64,000 nucleotides of DNA from Bacteroidota bacterium. Its GTDB lineage: Bacteria; Bacteroidota; Bacteroidia; Palsa-948. Shown here piece by piece: positions 43,692 to 52,896 of this stretch; within the stretch, counting starts at the first letter, position 1; every line of letters starts with the position of its first letter. Below the pieces are notes generated by a model. The model made no database searches, was not told the DNA's origin, and worked only from the letters and a program-made list of their open reading frames with translations. The stretch covers positions 59,978-123,977 of the forward strand of contig PLUL01000010.1 of the NCBI GenBank assembly GCA_003164895.1. Reading direction: 5' to 3'. The translations under genes and the position numbers were made by a program.

Positions 43692-46508
43692 ATGGCATAT
43701 CCATTCGGAGAAATAGAAAAAAAGTGGCAAAAGCACTGGGCAGATAAGAAAACCTTTCGTGCTGAAAATAAATCCGTCAAGCCAAAATATTATGCACTTG
43801 ATATGTTTCCATATCCTTCTGGAGCAGGTTTGCATGTTGGACATCCACTCGGTTACATCGCGTCCGATATTGTTTCGCGTTACAAGAGATTGAAAGGCTT
43901 TAATGTGCTGCATCCGATGGGTTACGATTCCTTTGGACTTCCTGCCGAGCAATACGCCATTCAAACCGGACAGCATCCTGAAAAAACTACGAAAGATAAT
44001 ATCGCCCGTTACCGCGAGCAAATGGATAAGATCGGTTTTTCGTTTGATTGGGAACGGGAAGTGCGCACCTCCGATCCGAATTATTACAAATGGACGCAGT
44101 GGATCTTTATAAAACTTTTTAATTCATGGTATAATCCTGAAACGGATAAAGCAGAATCCATCGATACTTTAATTCCTAAACTGAAAAACTTTTCGTCACT
44201 TTCAGAAAAAGAAAAGTCGGACACATTGATGAATTATCGTCTCGCCTATTTGAGCGAAGCGTGGGTGAACTGGTGCCCGCAGCTTGGAACTGTGCTTGCG
44301 AATGAAGAAGTGAAAGACGGAGTTTCCGAGCGCGGTGGTTATCCTGTAGAACGGAAACTGATGCCGCAATGGAGTTTGCGCATCACCGCGTATGCAAATC
44401 GTTTGCTGAACGATCTTGAAAATATTGACTGGAGCGAATCGATAAAAGAATCTCAACGCAACTGGATCGGGAAATCAGAAGGTTCTTCTTTGAAATTTCA
44501 AGTTGCAGATTCAAAGTTGGGCATCGAAGTTTTCACCACGCGCCCTGACACTGTTTTCGGAGTTACATTTTTAACACTGGCACCTGAAAGCGAATTGCTT
44601 TCAGAGCTTACAACTGCAGAAAATAAAAAAGCGGTGGATGAATATGTTCACTACGCAAAAAACCGAAGCGAACGCGAACGTCAGAGCGATGTAAAAAAAG
44701 TTACCGGACAATTCACAGGTGCTTATGCCATTCATCCGTTCACAGGAGAAAAATTACCGATCTGGATCGGAGATTATGTGCTGGCAGGGTACGGAACCGG
44801 TGCGGTGATGGGAGTTCCTGCGCACGACTCGCGCGATCATGCGTTTGCAAAACATTTTGGTCTTCCGATAAAACAAGTGGTGGAAGCGCCAAAAGATTGG
44901 GACATTCAAAAAGAATCGTTCGATGCGAAGGAAGGAAAATGCATTAATTCAGATTTAATAAATGGACTCGAAGTAAAAGATGCTCTCAAAAAAATAATTT
45001 CAGAAATAGAAAAGCGCGGACTCGGAAAAGGAAAAACACAATTCCGTTTGCGCGATGCCATTTTTGGCAGACAGCGTTACTGGGGCGAACCAATTCCTGT
45101 TTATTACAAAGATGGAATTCCTCATGTGATGGAAGAGAATGAACTTCCGCTCGTGCTGCCTGAAGTAGATAAATATTTACCCACCGAAGACGGAGAACCG
45201 CCTTTGGCTCGCGCAAAAAATTGGAAACACCAGGGAAAATATGAATACGAAAAAACTACCATGCCCGGTTGGGCGGGTTCTTCTTGGTACTATCTGCGCT
45301 ACATGGATCCGCAGAACAAAAATGAATTTGCCGGAAAGGATGCGCTGAACTATTGGAAAGATGTTGACCTCTACATTGGCGGAGCCGAGCATGCCACGGG
45401 ACATTTGCTTTACGTGCGCTTCTGGACAAAATTTTTATTCGACCTCGGATTGATTCCTGTGATTGAACCTGCAAAGAAGTTGATTAATCAGGGGATGATT
45501 CAGGGTATGAGTGCATTTATATATCAATCAATAAGTGAAAATAAATTGGCTCCAACTTTGTATTTATCTAATGAGCTTTTACACAAAGATGATGTTCGAA
45601 GTGATTCGTTTGAAAAAGTAGAAGAAATATTTGTCAAATCTGGTTTATCCAATCAAGAGATTAAGGACGTTAAATACAGACCAATTCGTATAGATATTTC
45701 AAATTTAAAAAACGAAAATGAACTTGATGTTGAAAAACTAAAATCCAAAAAAGACTTTAAGGATGGAGTTTTCTTTAAAGAAGAAGACGGAAGGTTTTTG
45801 GTTTTGAGAGAGGTAGAAAAAATGTCCAAGTCCAAATACAATGTCGTAACTCCCGATGACATCTGCACAAATTTTGGAGCTGACACCTTGCGTTTGTATG
45901 AAATGTTCCTCGGTCCGCTGGAGCAAAGCAAACCATGGAACACCAACGGCATCAGCGGTGTGTTTGGTTTTCTGAATAAGTTCTGGAGATTGTTCCATAA
46001 AGGTGAAGAGTTTGATCAGTTTGTAATTTCAAATGATGAACCCACTAAACCTGAAATAAAAATTCTTCACAAGACGATCAAAAAGATCCAGCAGGATATA
46101 GAAAATTATTCTTTCAATACTTCGGTGAGCGCATTCATGATCTGCGCCAACGAGCTCACGGAATTAAAATGCAACAAGCGCTCAATTCTTGAACCGATCG
46201 TAATTTTACTTTCTTCTTTTGCTCCGCACATTGCGGAGGAACTATGGGAAAAACTCGGACATAAAGAAAGCATTACGTTTGCAAAATTTCCTGAGTTCAA
46301 TGAAGCGCTGATGACGGATGATTCTTACGATTATCCGATTTCCTTCAACGGAAAAATGCGTTTCAACATGGAACTTTCGCTCAGCTTAACTCCGGCAGAA
46401 ATTGAAAAAGAAGTTTTGGCAAATGAGCAGTCGAAAAAATTTCTCGAAGGAAAACAACCCAAGAAAGTGATCGTTGTACCTAAACGGATCGTGAATATTG
46501 TTGTTTGA
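43692..46508 (+). CDS. leuS: Leucine-tRNA ligase
   Basis: 938 residues. The class I signature is HVGH within YPSGAGLHVGHPLGY (about 41-55), the editing domain has VFTTRPDTVFGVTF and GTGAVMGVPAHDSRDH, and KMSKS is at residues 710-714. It charges tRNA-Leu and edits mischarged products. The segment around 45510-45800, just before KMSKS, is more AT-rich and more diverged from the homologues I know than the rest, but stays in frame. The start is divergent from ftsX. Confidence 0.97.
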   Translation: MAYPFGEIEKKWQKHWADKKTFRAENKSVKPKYYALDMFPYPSGAGLHVGHPLGYIASDIVSRYKRLKGFNVLHPMGYDSFGLPAEQYAIQTGQHPEKTTKDNIARYREQMDKIGFSFDWEREVRTSDPNYYKWTQWIFIKLFNSWYNPETDKAESIDTLIPKLKNFSSLSEKEKSDTLMNYRLAYLSEAWVNWCPQLGTVLANEEVKDGVSERGGYPVERKLMPQWSLRITAYANRLLNDLENIDWSESIKESQRNWIGKSEGSSLKFQVADSKLGIEVFTTRPDTVFGVTFLTLAPESELLSELTTAENKKAVDEYVHYAKNRSERERQSDVKKVTGQFTGAYAIHPFTGEKLPIWIGDYVLAGYGTGAVMGVPAHDSRDHAFAKHFGLPIKQVVEAPKDWDIQKESFDAKEGKCINSDLINGLEVKDALKKIISEIEKRGLGKGKTQFRLRDAIFGRQRYWGEPIPVYYKDGIPHVMEENELPLVLPEVDKYLPTEDGEPPLARAKNWKHQGKYEYEKTTMPGWAGSSWYYLRYMDPQNKNEFAGKDALNYWKDVDLYIGGAEHATGHLLYVRFWTKFLFDLGLIPVIEPAKKLINQGMIQGMSAFIYQSISENKLAPTLYLSNELLHKDDVRSDSFEKVEEIFVKSGLSNQEIKDVKYRPIRIDISNLKNENELDVEKLKSKKDFKDGVFFKEEDGRFLVLREVEKMSKSKYNVVTPDDICTNFGADTLRLYEMFLGPLEQSKPWNTNGISGVFGFLNKFWRLFHKGEEFDQFVISNDEPTKPEIKILHKTIKKIQQDIENYSFNTSVSAFMICANELTELKCNKRSILEPIVILLSSFAPHIAEELWEKLGHKESITFAKFPEFNEALMTDDSYDYPISFNGKMRFNMELSLSLTPAEIEKEVLANEQSKKFLEGKQPKKVIVVPKRIVNIVV

Positions 46509-46539
46509 AAATGGCTTTCAATCTGCCTGAACAATCGCA

Positions 46540-47397
46540 ATGAAAAACTTTATTTTCAATTTTCTTTTTCTGACAATTGTTGCCATTCTTTGTTTAGGAA
46601 GTGTTGAGATCAAAAAAATAATTTCAACAAAAGAAATTCCTGTACTTGATTCGATCCCGCAAATAAAAAAAACATCCGGACTTCGCTCGCAAAAAAATGA
46701 AGCATTCAAACGCGGGGAAAAACTTACTTACCGGATGCATTATGGCTTTATCAACGCGGGTGAAATTGTGATTCAAATTACGGATGAGAATAAAAAAATA
46801 GGAGATAGAAACACACTGCATGTAGTCGGACTTGGATATACCAATAGTTCATTCGATGTTTTTTACATGGTGCGCGACAAATACGAATCTTACATTGATG
46901 AAGACGCAATTATTCCATGGCTTTTCATCCGACGTGTGAATGAAGGCGGATACAAGATTGAACAGAACCAGATTTTTTATCACTACCAAAATAAAATGGA
47001 CATGGGCGGAAAAAAATTTGATGTGCCGGATAATGTTCAGGATATGACTTCCTCGTTTTATTATGCGCGCACGATGGATTTTTCCAGTGCAAAAGAAGGA
47101 GATATTTTTGAGTTTCCATGTTTTGTGGATGATACCGTTTGGCCTCTGAGAATAAAATATTTAGGGAAGGAAATCATCAACTCGGATATAGGAAAAATCC
47201 GCTGCATAAAATTTCATCCAGCTGTTCAGAAGGGCAGAATTTTCAAAAAAGATGAAGATATGACTGCTTGGATTTCTGACGACAAAAACCGAATTCCTAT
47301 TCGCGCGGAAGCAAAAATTGCTGTGGGTTCCGTCAAAATGGATCTTACCGATTATTCAGGAATTGCCAACCCGCTTGCGTTGGAGGAGAAAAAATAG
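46540..47397 (+). CDS. DUF3108 domain exported protein
   Basis: 285 residues with an N-terminal hydrophobic signal or anchor. The mature part (FKRGEKLTYRMHYGFINAGE, VRDKYESYID, NEGGYKIEQNQIFYHY) matches DUF3108, a predicted beta-rich periplasmic family of unknown function. It is 31 bases after leuS and 60 before the tryptophan dioxygenase gene, a pairing I have seen in other Bacteroidota. No sorting domain. Confidence 0.82.
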   Translation: MKNFIFNFLFLTIVAILCLGSVEIKKIISTKEIPVLDSIPQIKKTSGLRSQKNEAFKRGEKLTYRMHYGFINAGEIVIQITDENKKIGDRNTLHVVGLGYTNSSFDVFYMVRDKYESYIDEDAIIPWLFIRRVNEGGYKIEQNQIFYHYQNKMDMGGKKFDVPDNVQDMTSSFYYARTMDFSSAKEGDIFEFPCFVDDTVWPLRIKYLGKEIINSDIGKIRCIKFHPAVQKGRIFKKDEDMTAWISDDKNRIPIRAEAKIAVGSVKMDLTDYSGIANPLALEEKK

Positions 47398-47457
47398 TTT
47401 GTCGCTATTAGTTAATCGTTATTTGTATTTTCGTTTCCTAATTATTTTTAATCCACT

Positions 47458-48456
47458 ATGGAATTAAATTCTGAAATCACCGACCGCCTGAAAAAATTAG
47501 ATGACAAGTATCAGGCGATGGGCCAGTCGCTTGAAAATTATCTGGACGGACTTCTCATCTCTAATTATCTCACCTATTGGGATTATACGCACGTGGATAA
47601 ACTTCTCACCCTACAAAATCCCAAAACAGATTTTCCGGACGAGTTGATATTCATAATTTACCATCAGATAACGGAATTATATTTTAAACTTTCTCTTCAC
47701 GAACTGGAGCAGATCGCTCACAACGGAAAAAAAGTAATGCCGAATGGCGAAGACCTCGGTTGGAACGAAAAGATGGATGTGAAATTTTTTACAGAACGTG
47801 TCGGACGCATTAACCGATACTTTGAAGCGCTCACAAAATCATTCGACATCATGGGAGCCGGAATGGAACAGCAGCAATTTCTCCGATACAGAATGGCGCT
47901 TCTTCCTGCCAGCGGATTTCAAAGTGCACAATACCGAATGGTGGAAATAAGTTCAACTGATTTCATTCAATTGGTAGATAAAGATGTGCGGCTGAAGTTT
48001 CAGGGAAAAAATTCTTCCATTGAAGAAATGTACGAACACATTTACTGGAAACAGGGTGCAACAGAACTTGCTACAGGAAAGAAAACACTTACATTAAAGC
48101 AATTTGAAAAAAAATATTCCAAACAATTCATTCAACTTGCAAAAGATTACAAAGAAAAAAATATCTGGGCGAAATATAAATCGCTTTCTACCACCGATCA
48201 ACAGAATACTGCATTGATAAATGCGCTTCGTCAATTGGATATCAATGTGAATGTGAACTGGCCGCTCGTTCATTACCGTTCTGCGGCACGTTATCTCCAG
48301 CAGGATGAAAAGCAGGTTGCCGCTACAGGTGGAACCAATTGGCAGAAATATCTGCCTCCGCGTTTTCAAAAAAGAATTTTTTATCCGGAACTCTGGAGCA
48401 AAGAAGAAATTGAGAATTGGGGAAAGCAATGGGTGGAAGATGCAACCCGAAAATAA
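47458..48456 (+). CDS. kynA: Tryptophan 2,3-dioxygenase
   Basis: 332 residues. The motifs DELIFIIYHQITELYFKL, FLRYRMALLPASGFQSAQYR and the heme-ligand region HYRSAARYL, followed by ATGGTNWQKYLPP, identify the enzyme. It opens the indole ring of tryptophan to N-formylkynurenine with heme and oxygen. No other kynurenine-pathway gene is visible. A TATTTTCG box at 47426-47433 may be its promoter, 24 bases before the ATG. Confidence 0.93.
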   Translation: MELNSEITDRLKKLDDKYQAMGQSLENYLDGLLISNYLTYWDYTHVDKLLTLQNPKTDFPDELIFIIYHQITELYFKLSLHELEQIAHNGKKVMPNGEDLGWNEKMDVKFFTERVGRINRYFEALTKSFDIMGAGMEQQQFLRYRMALLPASGFQSAQYRMVEISSTDFIQLVDKDVRLKFQGKNSSIEEMYEHIYWKQGATELATGKKTLTLKQFEKKYSKQFIQLAKDYKEKNIWAKYKSLSTTDQQNTALINALRQLDINVNVNWPLVHYRSAARYLQQDEKQVAATGGTNWQKYLPPRFQKRIFYPELWSKEEIENWGKQWVEDATRK

Positions 48457-48462
48457 ATTTTC

Positions 48463-49401
48463 ATGTGGAAGAAAATAATTGAATGGATAGTCGGCTCGTT
48501 CCTTGTTTCTTTTATCATCAAACATTCCAAGCGTATTATTATTCCGGGTTTTGAAAAACTTCCCATTTACGACGTAGCCGAATTTTTCTGGAGAGGAATT
48601 ATGAAAGGCACGCTTACCATGCGAGCTTCTGCGGTAGCTTTCAATTTGTTTCTTGCCATATTTCCATCTGTAATTTTTGTTTTCACTCTTATTCCATACA
48701 TTCCTATTCATCATTTTCAGGAACATTTGCTTGATGTACTTCAGAATTTTATGCCGAAGAATGCTTATGAAGTTACACGAGAAACAATTGAAGATATTGT
48801 AAAACATCAGCGCGGTGGATTGCTCTCGGTGGGATTTATTTCGGCTTTATATTTTTCTACCAACGGATTCAATTCGCTCATTACTGCGTTCAATAATACC
48901 TATCACCAAATTGAAACACGCACCGGTTTTCAGCAGCGGCTGATTTCAATTTTATTAGTCATCATTTCTACTTTGATGATTCTGATTGCGATCGCGCTTA
49001 TGATTGGCAGCGAATATTCTCTGCACAAAATTTTTCATCGCGGACAACTTTATTATCACCTGATTCAAAGCGGAAGGTGGATCATCGTATCCATCTTGTT
49101 TTACTGCCTCATCTCCATCACATTTTATCTTGGACCTTCGGGAAAATTAGGATGGAAATTCGCTTCTGCCGGTTCTATGTTAGCTACGATTTTATCGCTC
49201 GTCACTTCCATTGGTTTTGCCTATTATGTAAATCATTTTGGAAAATACAATAAACTCTATGGTTCCATCGGAACACTGATTGTAATTCTTGTGTGGATTT
49301 ATTTCAACGCGCTTGTTGTTCTTATCGGTTTCGATCTCAATGCAAGTATTTTCAAAGCAAAGCGAGATAAAGAATCTTTGCAAAATAAAATCCTCGAGTG
49401 A
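48463..49401 (+). CDS. YihY/BrkB family inner-membrane protein
   Basis: 312 residues with about six membrane helices. MKGTLTMRASAVAFNLFLAIFP, YFSTNGFNSLITAFNNTY and the late GSIGTLIVILVWIYFNALVVLIG are signatures of the YihY/BrkB family, once misnamed ribonuclease BN. The role is unknown, possibly transport. It starts 6 bases after kynA and its stop overlaps the next gene by 4 bases. Confidence 0.9.
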   Translation: MWKKIIEWIVGSFLVSFIIKHSKRIIIPGFEKLPIYDVAEFFWRGIMKGTLTMRASAVAFNLFLAIFPSVIFVFTLIPYIPIHHFQEHLLDVLQNFMPKNAYEVTRETIEDIVKHQRGGLLSVGFISALYFSTNGFNSLITAFNNTYHQIETRTGFQQRLISILLVIISTLMILIAIALMIGSEYSLHKIFHRGQLYYHLIQSGRWIIVSILFYCLISITFYLGPSGKLGWKFASAGSMLATILSLVTSIGFAYYVNHFGKYNKLYGSIGTLIVILVWIYFNALVVLIGFDLNASIFKAKRDKESLQNKILE

Positions 49402-50090
49402 TAAAACGCTTGATAAAATTTCTCAGCAGTTTTCTTATCACTTACCCGATTGAAGAAAGGAAAAGTGAAGTGAGCGGAAAACTTGAAGTTCTTTACACGA
49501 ACGGAAAGTATGTGTTGGACACACCGAATGTAAATTATTCTTTTGGCGGATTGCACACGGTTTTTCAAAGAGCATTTAGTCAATACAGAATTAAAGAAAG
49601 AGAAATTAAAAATGTTTTGATGCTTGGTTTTGGCTGCGGAAGCGTGGCGAGTATTTTACAGGATGAATATGGAAAAGATTTAGAAATCATTGGAGTTGAA
49701 AAAGATGAAATGGTGATTGAGCTGGCAAAAAAATATTTTTCGCTAGATAAATATAAAAAGCTCACCCTTCATTGCATGGATGCGTATGATTTTGTTCAGG
49801 ATGCAACGCTTCCGTTTTTCGATTTGATTGTTGTAGATATTTTTGTTGACCCAATCGTGCCTGAAAAATTTCAGGATGAAATTTTTTTATCTGCCTGCGG
49901 AAAAATATTATCTCCCAACGGGCTTTTATTTTTCAATTTTATTATCCGCGATGAAAAAACACGCGACAAAGGCGGGATGCTTTATAAAAAGATGAATAGT
50001 TTGATCGGTCACACCGAATGGGCAAGAATATTCTCAAAAGGCACAGAAAATTGGGTGTTTGTCTCCGGGAAAATTAAAACTCTAAAATAG
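49398..50090 (+). CDS. Spermidine synthase-like methyltransferase
   Basis: 230 residues from a GTG overlapping the preceding stop (GTGA). The Rossmann core has [39 protein letters not shown] and [19 protein letters not shown], the order seen in polyamine aminopropyltransferase-like proteins. Key polyamine-binding residues cannot be checked by eye, so it may use S-adenosylmethionine instead. Its last 17 bases overlap the end of convergent rocD. Confidence 0.75.
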   Translation: MIKRLIKFLSSFLITYPIEERKSEVSGKLEVLYTNGKYVLDTPNVNYSFGGLHTVFQRAFSQYRIKEREIKNVLMLGFGCGSVASILQDEYGKDLEIIGVEKDEMVIELAKKYFSLDKYKKLTLHCMDAYDFVQDATLPFFDLIVVDIFVDPIVPEKFQDEIFLSACGKILSPNGLLFFNFIIRDEKTRDKGGMLYKKMNSLIGHTEWARIFSKGTENWVFVSGKIKTLK

Positions 50091-51312
50091 TTTTTCTCAG
50101 AATAGAAACACACTCCATCAACTGTTTTTCTGTGATGAGAAGCGGAGGCGCAAGACGAATAATATCACCGTGAGTTGGTTTTGCAAGCAAACCGTTCTCT
50201 TTCAGCGCAAGGCAAAGTTCCCAAGCAGATTTATTATTTCTTTCCTTGATAACGATCGCTGCAAAAAGTCCTTTTCCTCTAACATTTAAAACAATATCTG
50301 ATTTTTCGGTTTGGATTTTTTTCAATTCAGCAAGAAGAATTTTTCCAAGGCTGTAAGAATTCTCATACATATTTTCTTCTTCCAGAACATTTATCGAAGC
50401 CATTGCTACTTTGCAAGCGAGCGGATTTCCACCGTAAGTTGAACCGTGTTCGCCCGGTTTGATACAAAGCATAATGTCGTCATCAGCAAGCACAGCCGAA
50501 ACCGGCATGGTGCCACCCGCAAGCGCTTTTCCCAATATCAAAACATCAGGACGAACATTTTCGTGATCGCAGCAAAGGCGTTTTCCAGTTCTACCAAGTC
50601 CCGTTTGAATTTCATCAGCAATAAAAAGCACATTTGCTTTTTTGCACAACTCAAAACTTTTTGCCAAATATCCTTCATCAGGAATCATCACTCCGCGTTC
50701 GCCTTGAACGGGTTCCACTAAAAATCCGGCAACATTCTTATCCTTGAGCGCATTTACCAGCGCATTTATATCATTATAAGGAATGGTAATAAATCCAGGC
50801 GTGTAAGGACCAAAATTCTTTTTTGCATCGGGATCAGACGAAGCAGAAACAATTGAAATTGTGCGACCATGAAAATTTCCTTCGCACACAATTATTTTCG
50901 CATGGTCTGCAGCAATTCCCTTTTTTTCGTACGCCCATTTGCGACAAAGTTTCAGAGCTGTTTCAACTCCTTCTGCACCGGTATTCATCGGAAGCACCTT
51001 GTCGTAACCAAAATATTGCGTGATGAATTTTTCATATTCTCCAAGAGAAGAATTATAAAATGCGCGTGATGTAAGCGTAAGTTTTTTTGATTGTTCAATA
51101 AGCGCTTGTATAATTTTCGGATGACAATGCCCTTGGTTCACAGCAGAATACGCAGAAAGAAAATCAAAATATTTTTTTCCGTCCACGTCCCAAACAAAAA
51201 CGCCTTCTCCTCGGTCAAGTACAACATCTAAAGGGTGATAATTGTGAGCGCCATAACGGTTTTCCAGCTCTATTGCTTTTTGCGAAATCGACTTTTGTGC
51301 CATTGTTTCCAT
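50074..51312 (-). CDS. rocD: Ornithine aminotransferase
   Basis: 412 residues; the ATG at 51312 is used, and 51303 is a second in-frame ATG. The class III PLP aminotransferase plan is clear: [48 protein letters not shown] and [15 protein letters not shown] with the PLP lysine. It converts ornithine and 2-oxoglutarate to glutamate semialdehyde and glutamate. Length and the [13 protein letters not shown] start fit ornithine rather than acetylornithine aminotransferase. Confidence 0.92.
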   Translation of the reverse strand: METMAQKSISQKAIELENRYGAHNYHPLDVVLDRGEGVFVWDVDGKKYFDFLSAYSAVNQGHCHPKIIQALIEQSKKLTLTSRAFYNSSLGEYEKFITQYFGYDKVLPMNTGAEGVETALKLCRKWAYEKKGIAADHAKIIVCEGNFHGRTISIVSASSDPDAKKNFGPYTPGFITIPYNDINALVNALKDKNVAGFLVEPVQGERGVMIPDEGYLAKSFELCKKANVLFIADEIQTGLGRTGKRLCCDHENVRPDVLILGKALAGGTMPVSAVLADDDIMLCIKPGEHGSTYGGNPLACKVAMASINVLEEENMYENSYSLGKILLAELKKIQTEKSDIVLNVRGKGLFAAIVIKERNNKSAWELCLALKENGLLAKPTHGDIIRLAPPLLITEKQLMECVSILRKTILEF

Positions 51313-51329
51313 CTGTAAAATTATTTACG

Positions 51330-51337
51330 CGAAGGTA
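51330..51337 (-). promoter_or_regulatory. -7-like box TACCTTCG for rocD
   Basis: TAnnTTYG on the minus strand, 17 bases before the rocD ATG. It is back to back with the rlmD box, 15 bases apart. Confidence 0.45.
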
Positions 51338-51352
51338 CGAATTTTATCCTGT

Positions 51353-51360
51353 TAACTTTG
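51353..51360 (+). promoter_or_regulatory. -7 box TAACTTTG, 4 bases before ATG
   Basis: Perfect TAnnTTTG ending four bases before the rlmD ATG at 51365, predicting a leaderless or nearly leaderless message. Confidence 0.5.
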
Positions 51361-51364
51361 CGCG

Positions 51365-52783
51365 ATGAAAGCAGCGCAGACATTTACAAACATTGAAATT
51401 ACCGATATAAGCACGGAAGGAAAAGGCGTTGGTCGAATCTCTGTTGGTGAAAATAAAATTGTGTGTTTTATTGACTTTGCAATTCCGGGAGACGTGGTAG
51501 ATATTCAGATCACGCAAAAGAAAAGAAATTACCGCGAAGGGAAAGTAATTCAATATGTCAAGCTTTCTGACAAAAGAACTGAACCTGTTTGTAAGCATTT
51601 CGGAACCTGCGGAGGATGTAAATGGCAGAACATGAAGTATGAATCTCAATTATTTTTCAAACAGAAATATGTGGAGGACGCCATCACTCGCATAGGAAAA
51701 ATCAACACGAAATTTTTGCCAATACTTTCATCAAAAAATATTCTTCACTATCGAAATAAATTAGAATTTACTTTTTCAAATAAAAAATGGCTGACGAAAG
51801 AAGATTTTAATACGCTCAACATCGGGGAAGATCTCGGCAGCGTTGCGTATGCACTAGGATTCCACATTCCAAAACTTTTTGATAAAGTACTCGATATTTC
51901 AGAATGTCATTTGCAGGAAGAACCGTCTAATGCTATTCGTCTTGAAGTAAGAAAATTTGCGATTGAAAACAACCTGACTTTTTTCGACATCCGAAAACAA
52001 AATGGATTTCTCCGCAATCTTATTATTCGTAGCACTTCAACTAGGCAATGGATGGTTGTAGTTGTATTTTTTTACGAAGACAAAATCGAAAGAGAAAAAT
52101 TATTGAAACATATTTCGAAAAAATTCCCCCAGATAACTTCTTTGCAATATGTTATTAATTCCAAAAAGAACGATAGCATTTTTGATCAGGAAGTAAAAAC
52201 TTTTAGCGGAGAGAATTGCATACACGAAGAAATGGAAGGATTAAAGTTCCGCATCAGTCCGAAATCTTTTTTTCAGACGAATTCCACGCAAGCGTATGAA
52301 CTTTATAAAGTAACACGTGATTTTGCAGAACTAAAAGGAAATGAAGTTGTTTATGATTTATATACCGGAACAGGAACCATTGCAAATTTTGTAGCGAGAA
52401 AATCAAAAAAAGTGATTGGCATTGAATACATCAGCATAGCAATTGAAGATGCGAAAGTAAATTCACAGATAAATAATATTTCCAACACAGGTTTTTTCGC
52501 TGGAGATATTAAAGATGTGTTGAATAATGATTTCGTTTCTACGCACGACAAACCGAATGTGATTATCACCGATCCTCCGCGCGCAGGGATGCATGAAGAT
52601 GTTGTTAAAAAGATATTGGAGCTCTCTCCCGAAAAAATAATTTACGTGAGCTGCAATCCTGCCACGCAAGCACGTGACATTGCGCTGCTGAGCGAACAAT
52701 ATTTTGTAGAAAAAGTCCAGCCCGTAGATATGTTTCCGCACACGGCACATGTGGAAAGCGTTGCAAAATTGGTCAGGAAATAA
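51365..52783 (+). CDS. rlmD: 23S rRNA (uracil-C5)-methyltransferase, RlmD-like
   Basis: 472 residues. An N-terminal TRAM domain (about 8-65) is followed by the iron-sulfur cysteines C76, C82 and C85 and the methyltransferase domain with VYDLYTGTGTIANF, IITDPPRAGMHEDV and the catalytic Cys in YVSCNPATQARD. It methylates C5 of a uracil in 23S rRNA, most likely U1939; RlmCD-type double specificity is possible. Confidence 0.9.
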   Translation: MKAAQTFTNIEITDISTEGKGVGRISVGENKIVCFIDFAIPGDVVDIQITQKKRNYREGKVIQYVKLSDKRTEPVCKHFGTCGGCKWQNMKYESQLFFKQKYVEDAITRIGKINTKFLPILSSKNILHYRNKLEFTFSNKKWLTKEDFNTLNIGEDLGSVAYALGFHIPKLFDKVLDISECHLQEEPSNAIRLEVRKFAIENNLTFFDIRKQNGFLRNLIIRSTSTRQWMVVVVFFYEDKIEREKLLKHISKKFPQITSLQYVINSKKNDSIFDQEVKTFSGENCIHEEMEGLKFRISPKSFFQTNSTQAYELYKVTRDFAELKGNEVVYDLYTGTGTIANFVARKSKKVIGIEYISIAIEDAKVNSQINNISNTGFFAGDIKDVLNNDFVSTHDKPNVIITDPPRAGMHEDVVKKILELSPEKIIYVSCNPATQARDIALLSEQYFVEKVQPVDMFPHTAHVESVAKLVRK

Positions 52784-52896
52784 ATTTTGCATCATTTTAA
52801 AATTATTTTTCATCATTTTTTCATAGGAGAAATTGGTTTGAAAAAAAATCAAAATATTTTTCGTACAAAAAATTTGTTTTCCTTTGCAAATTATTT

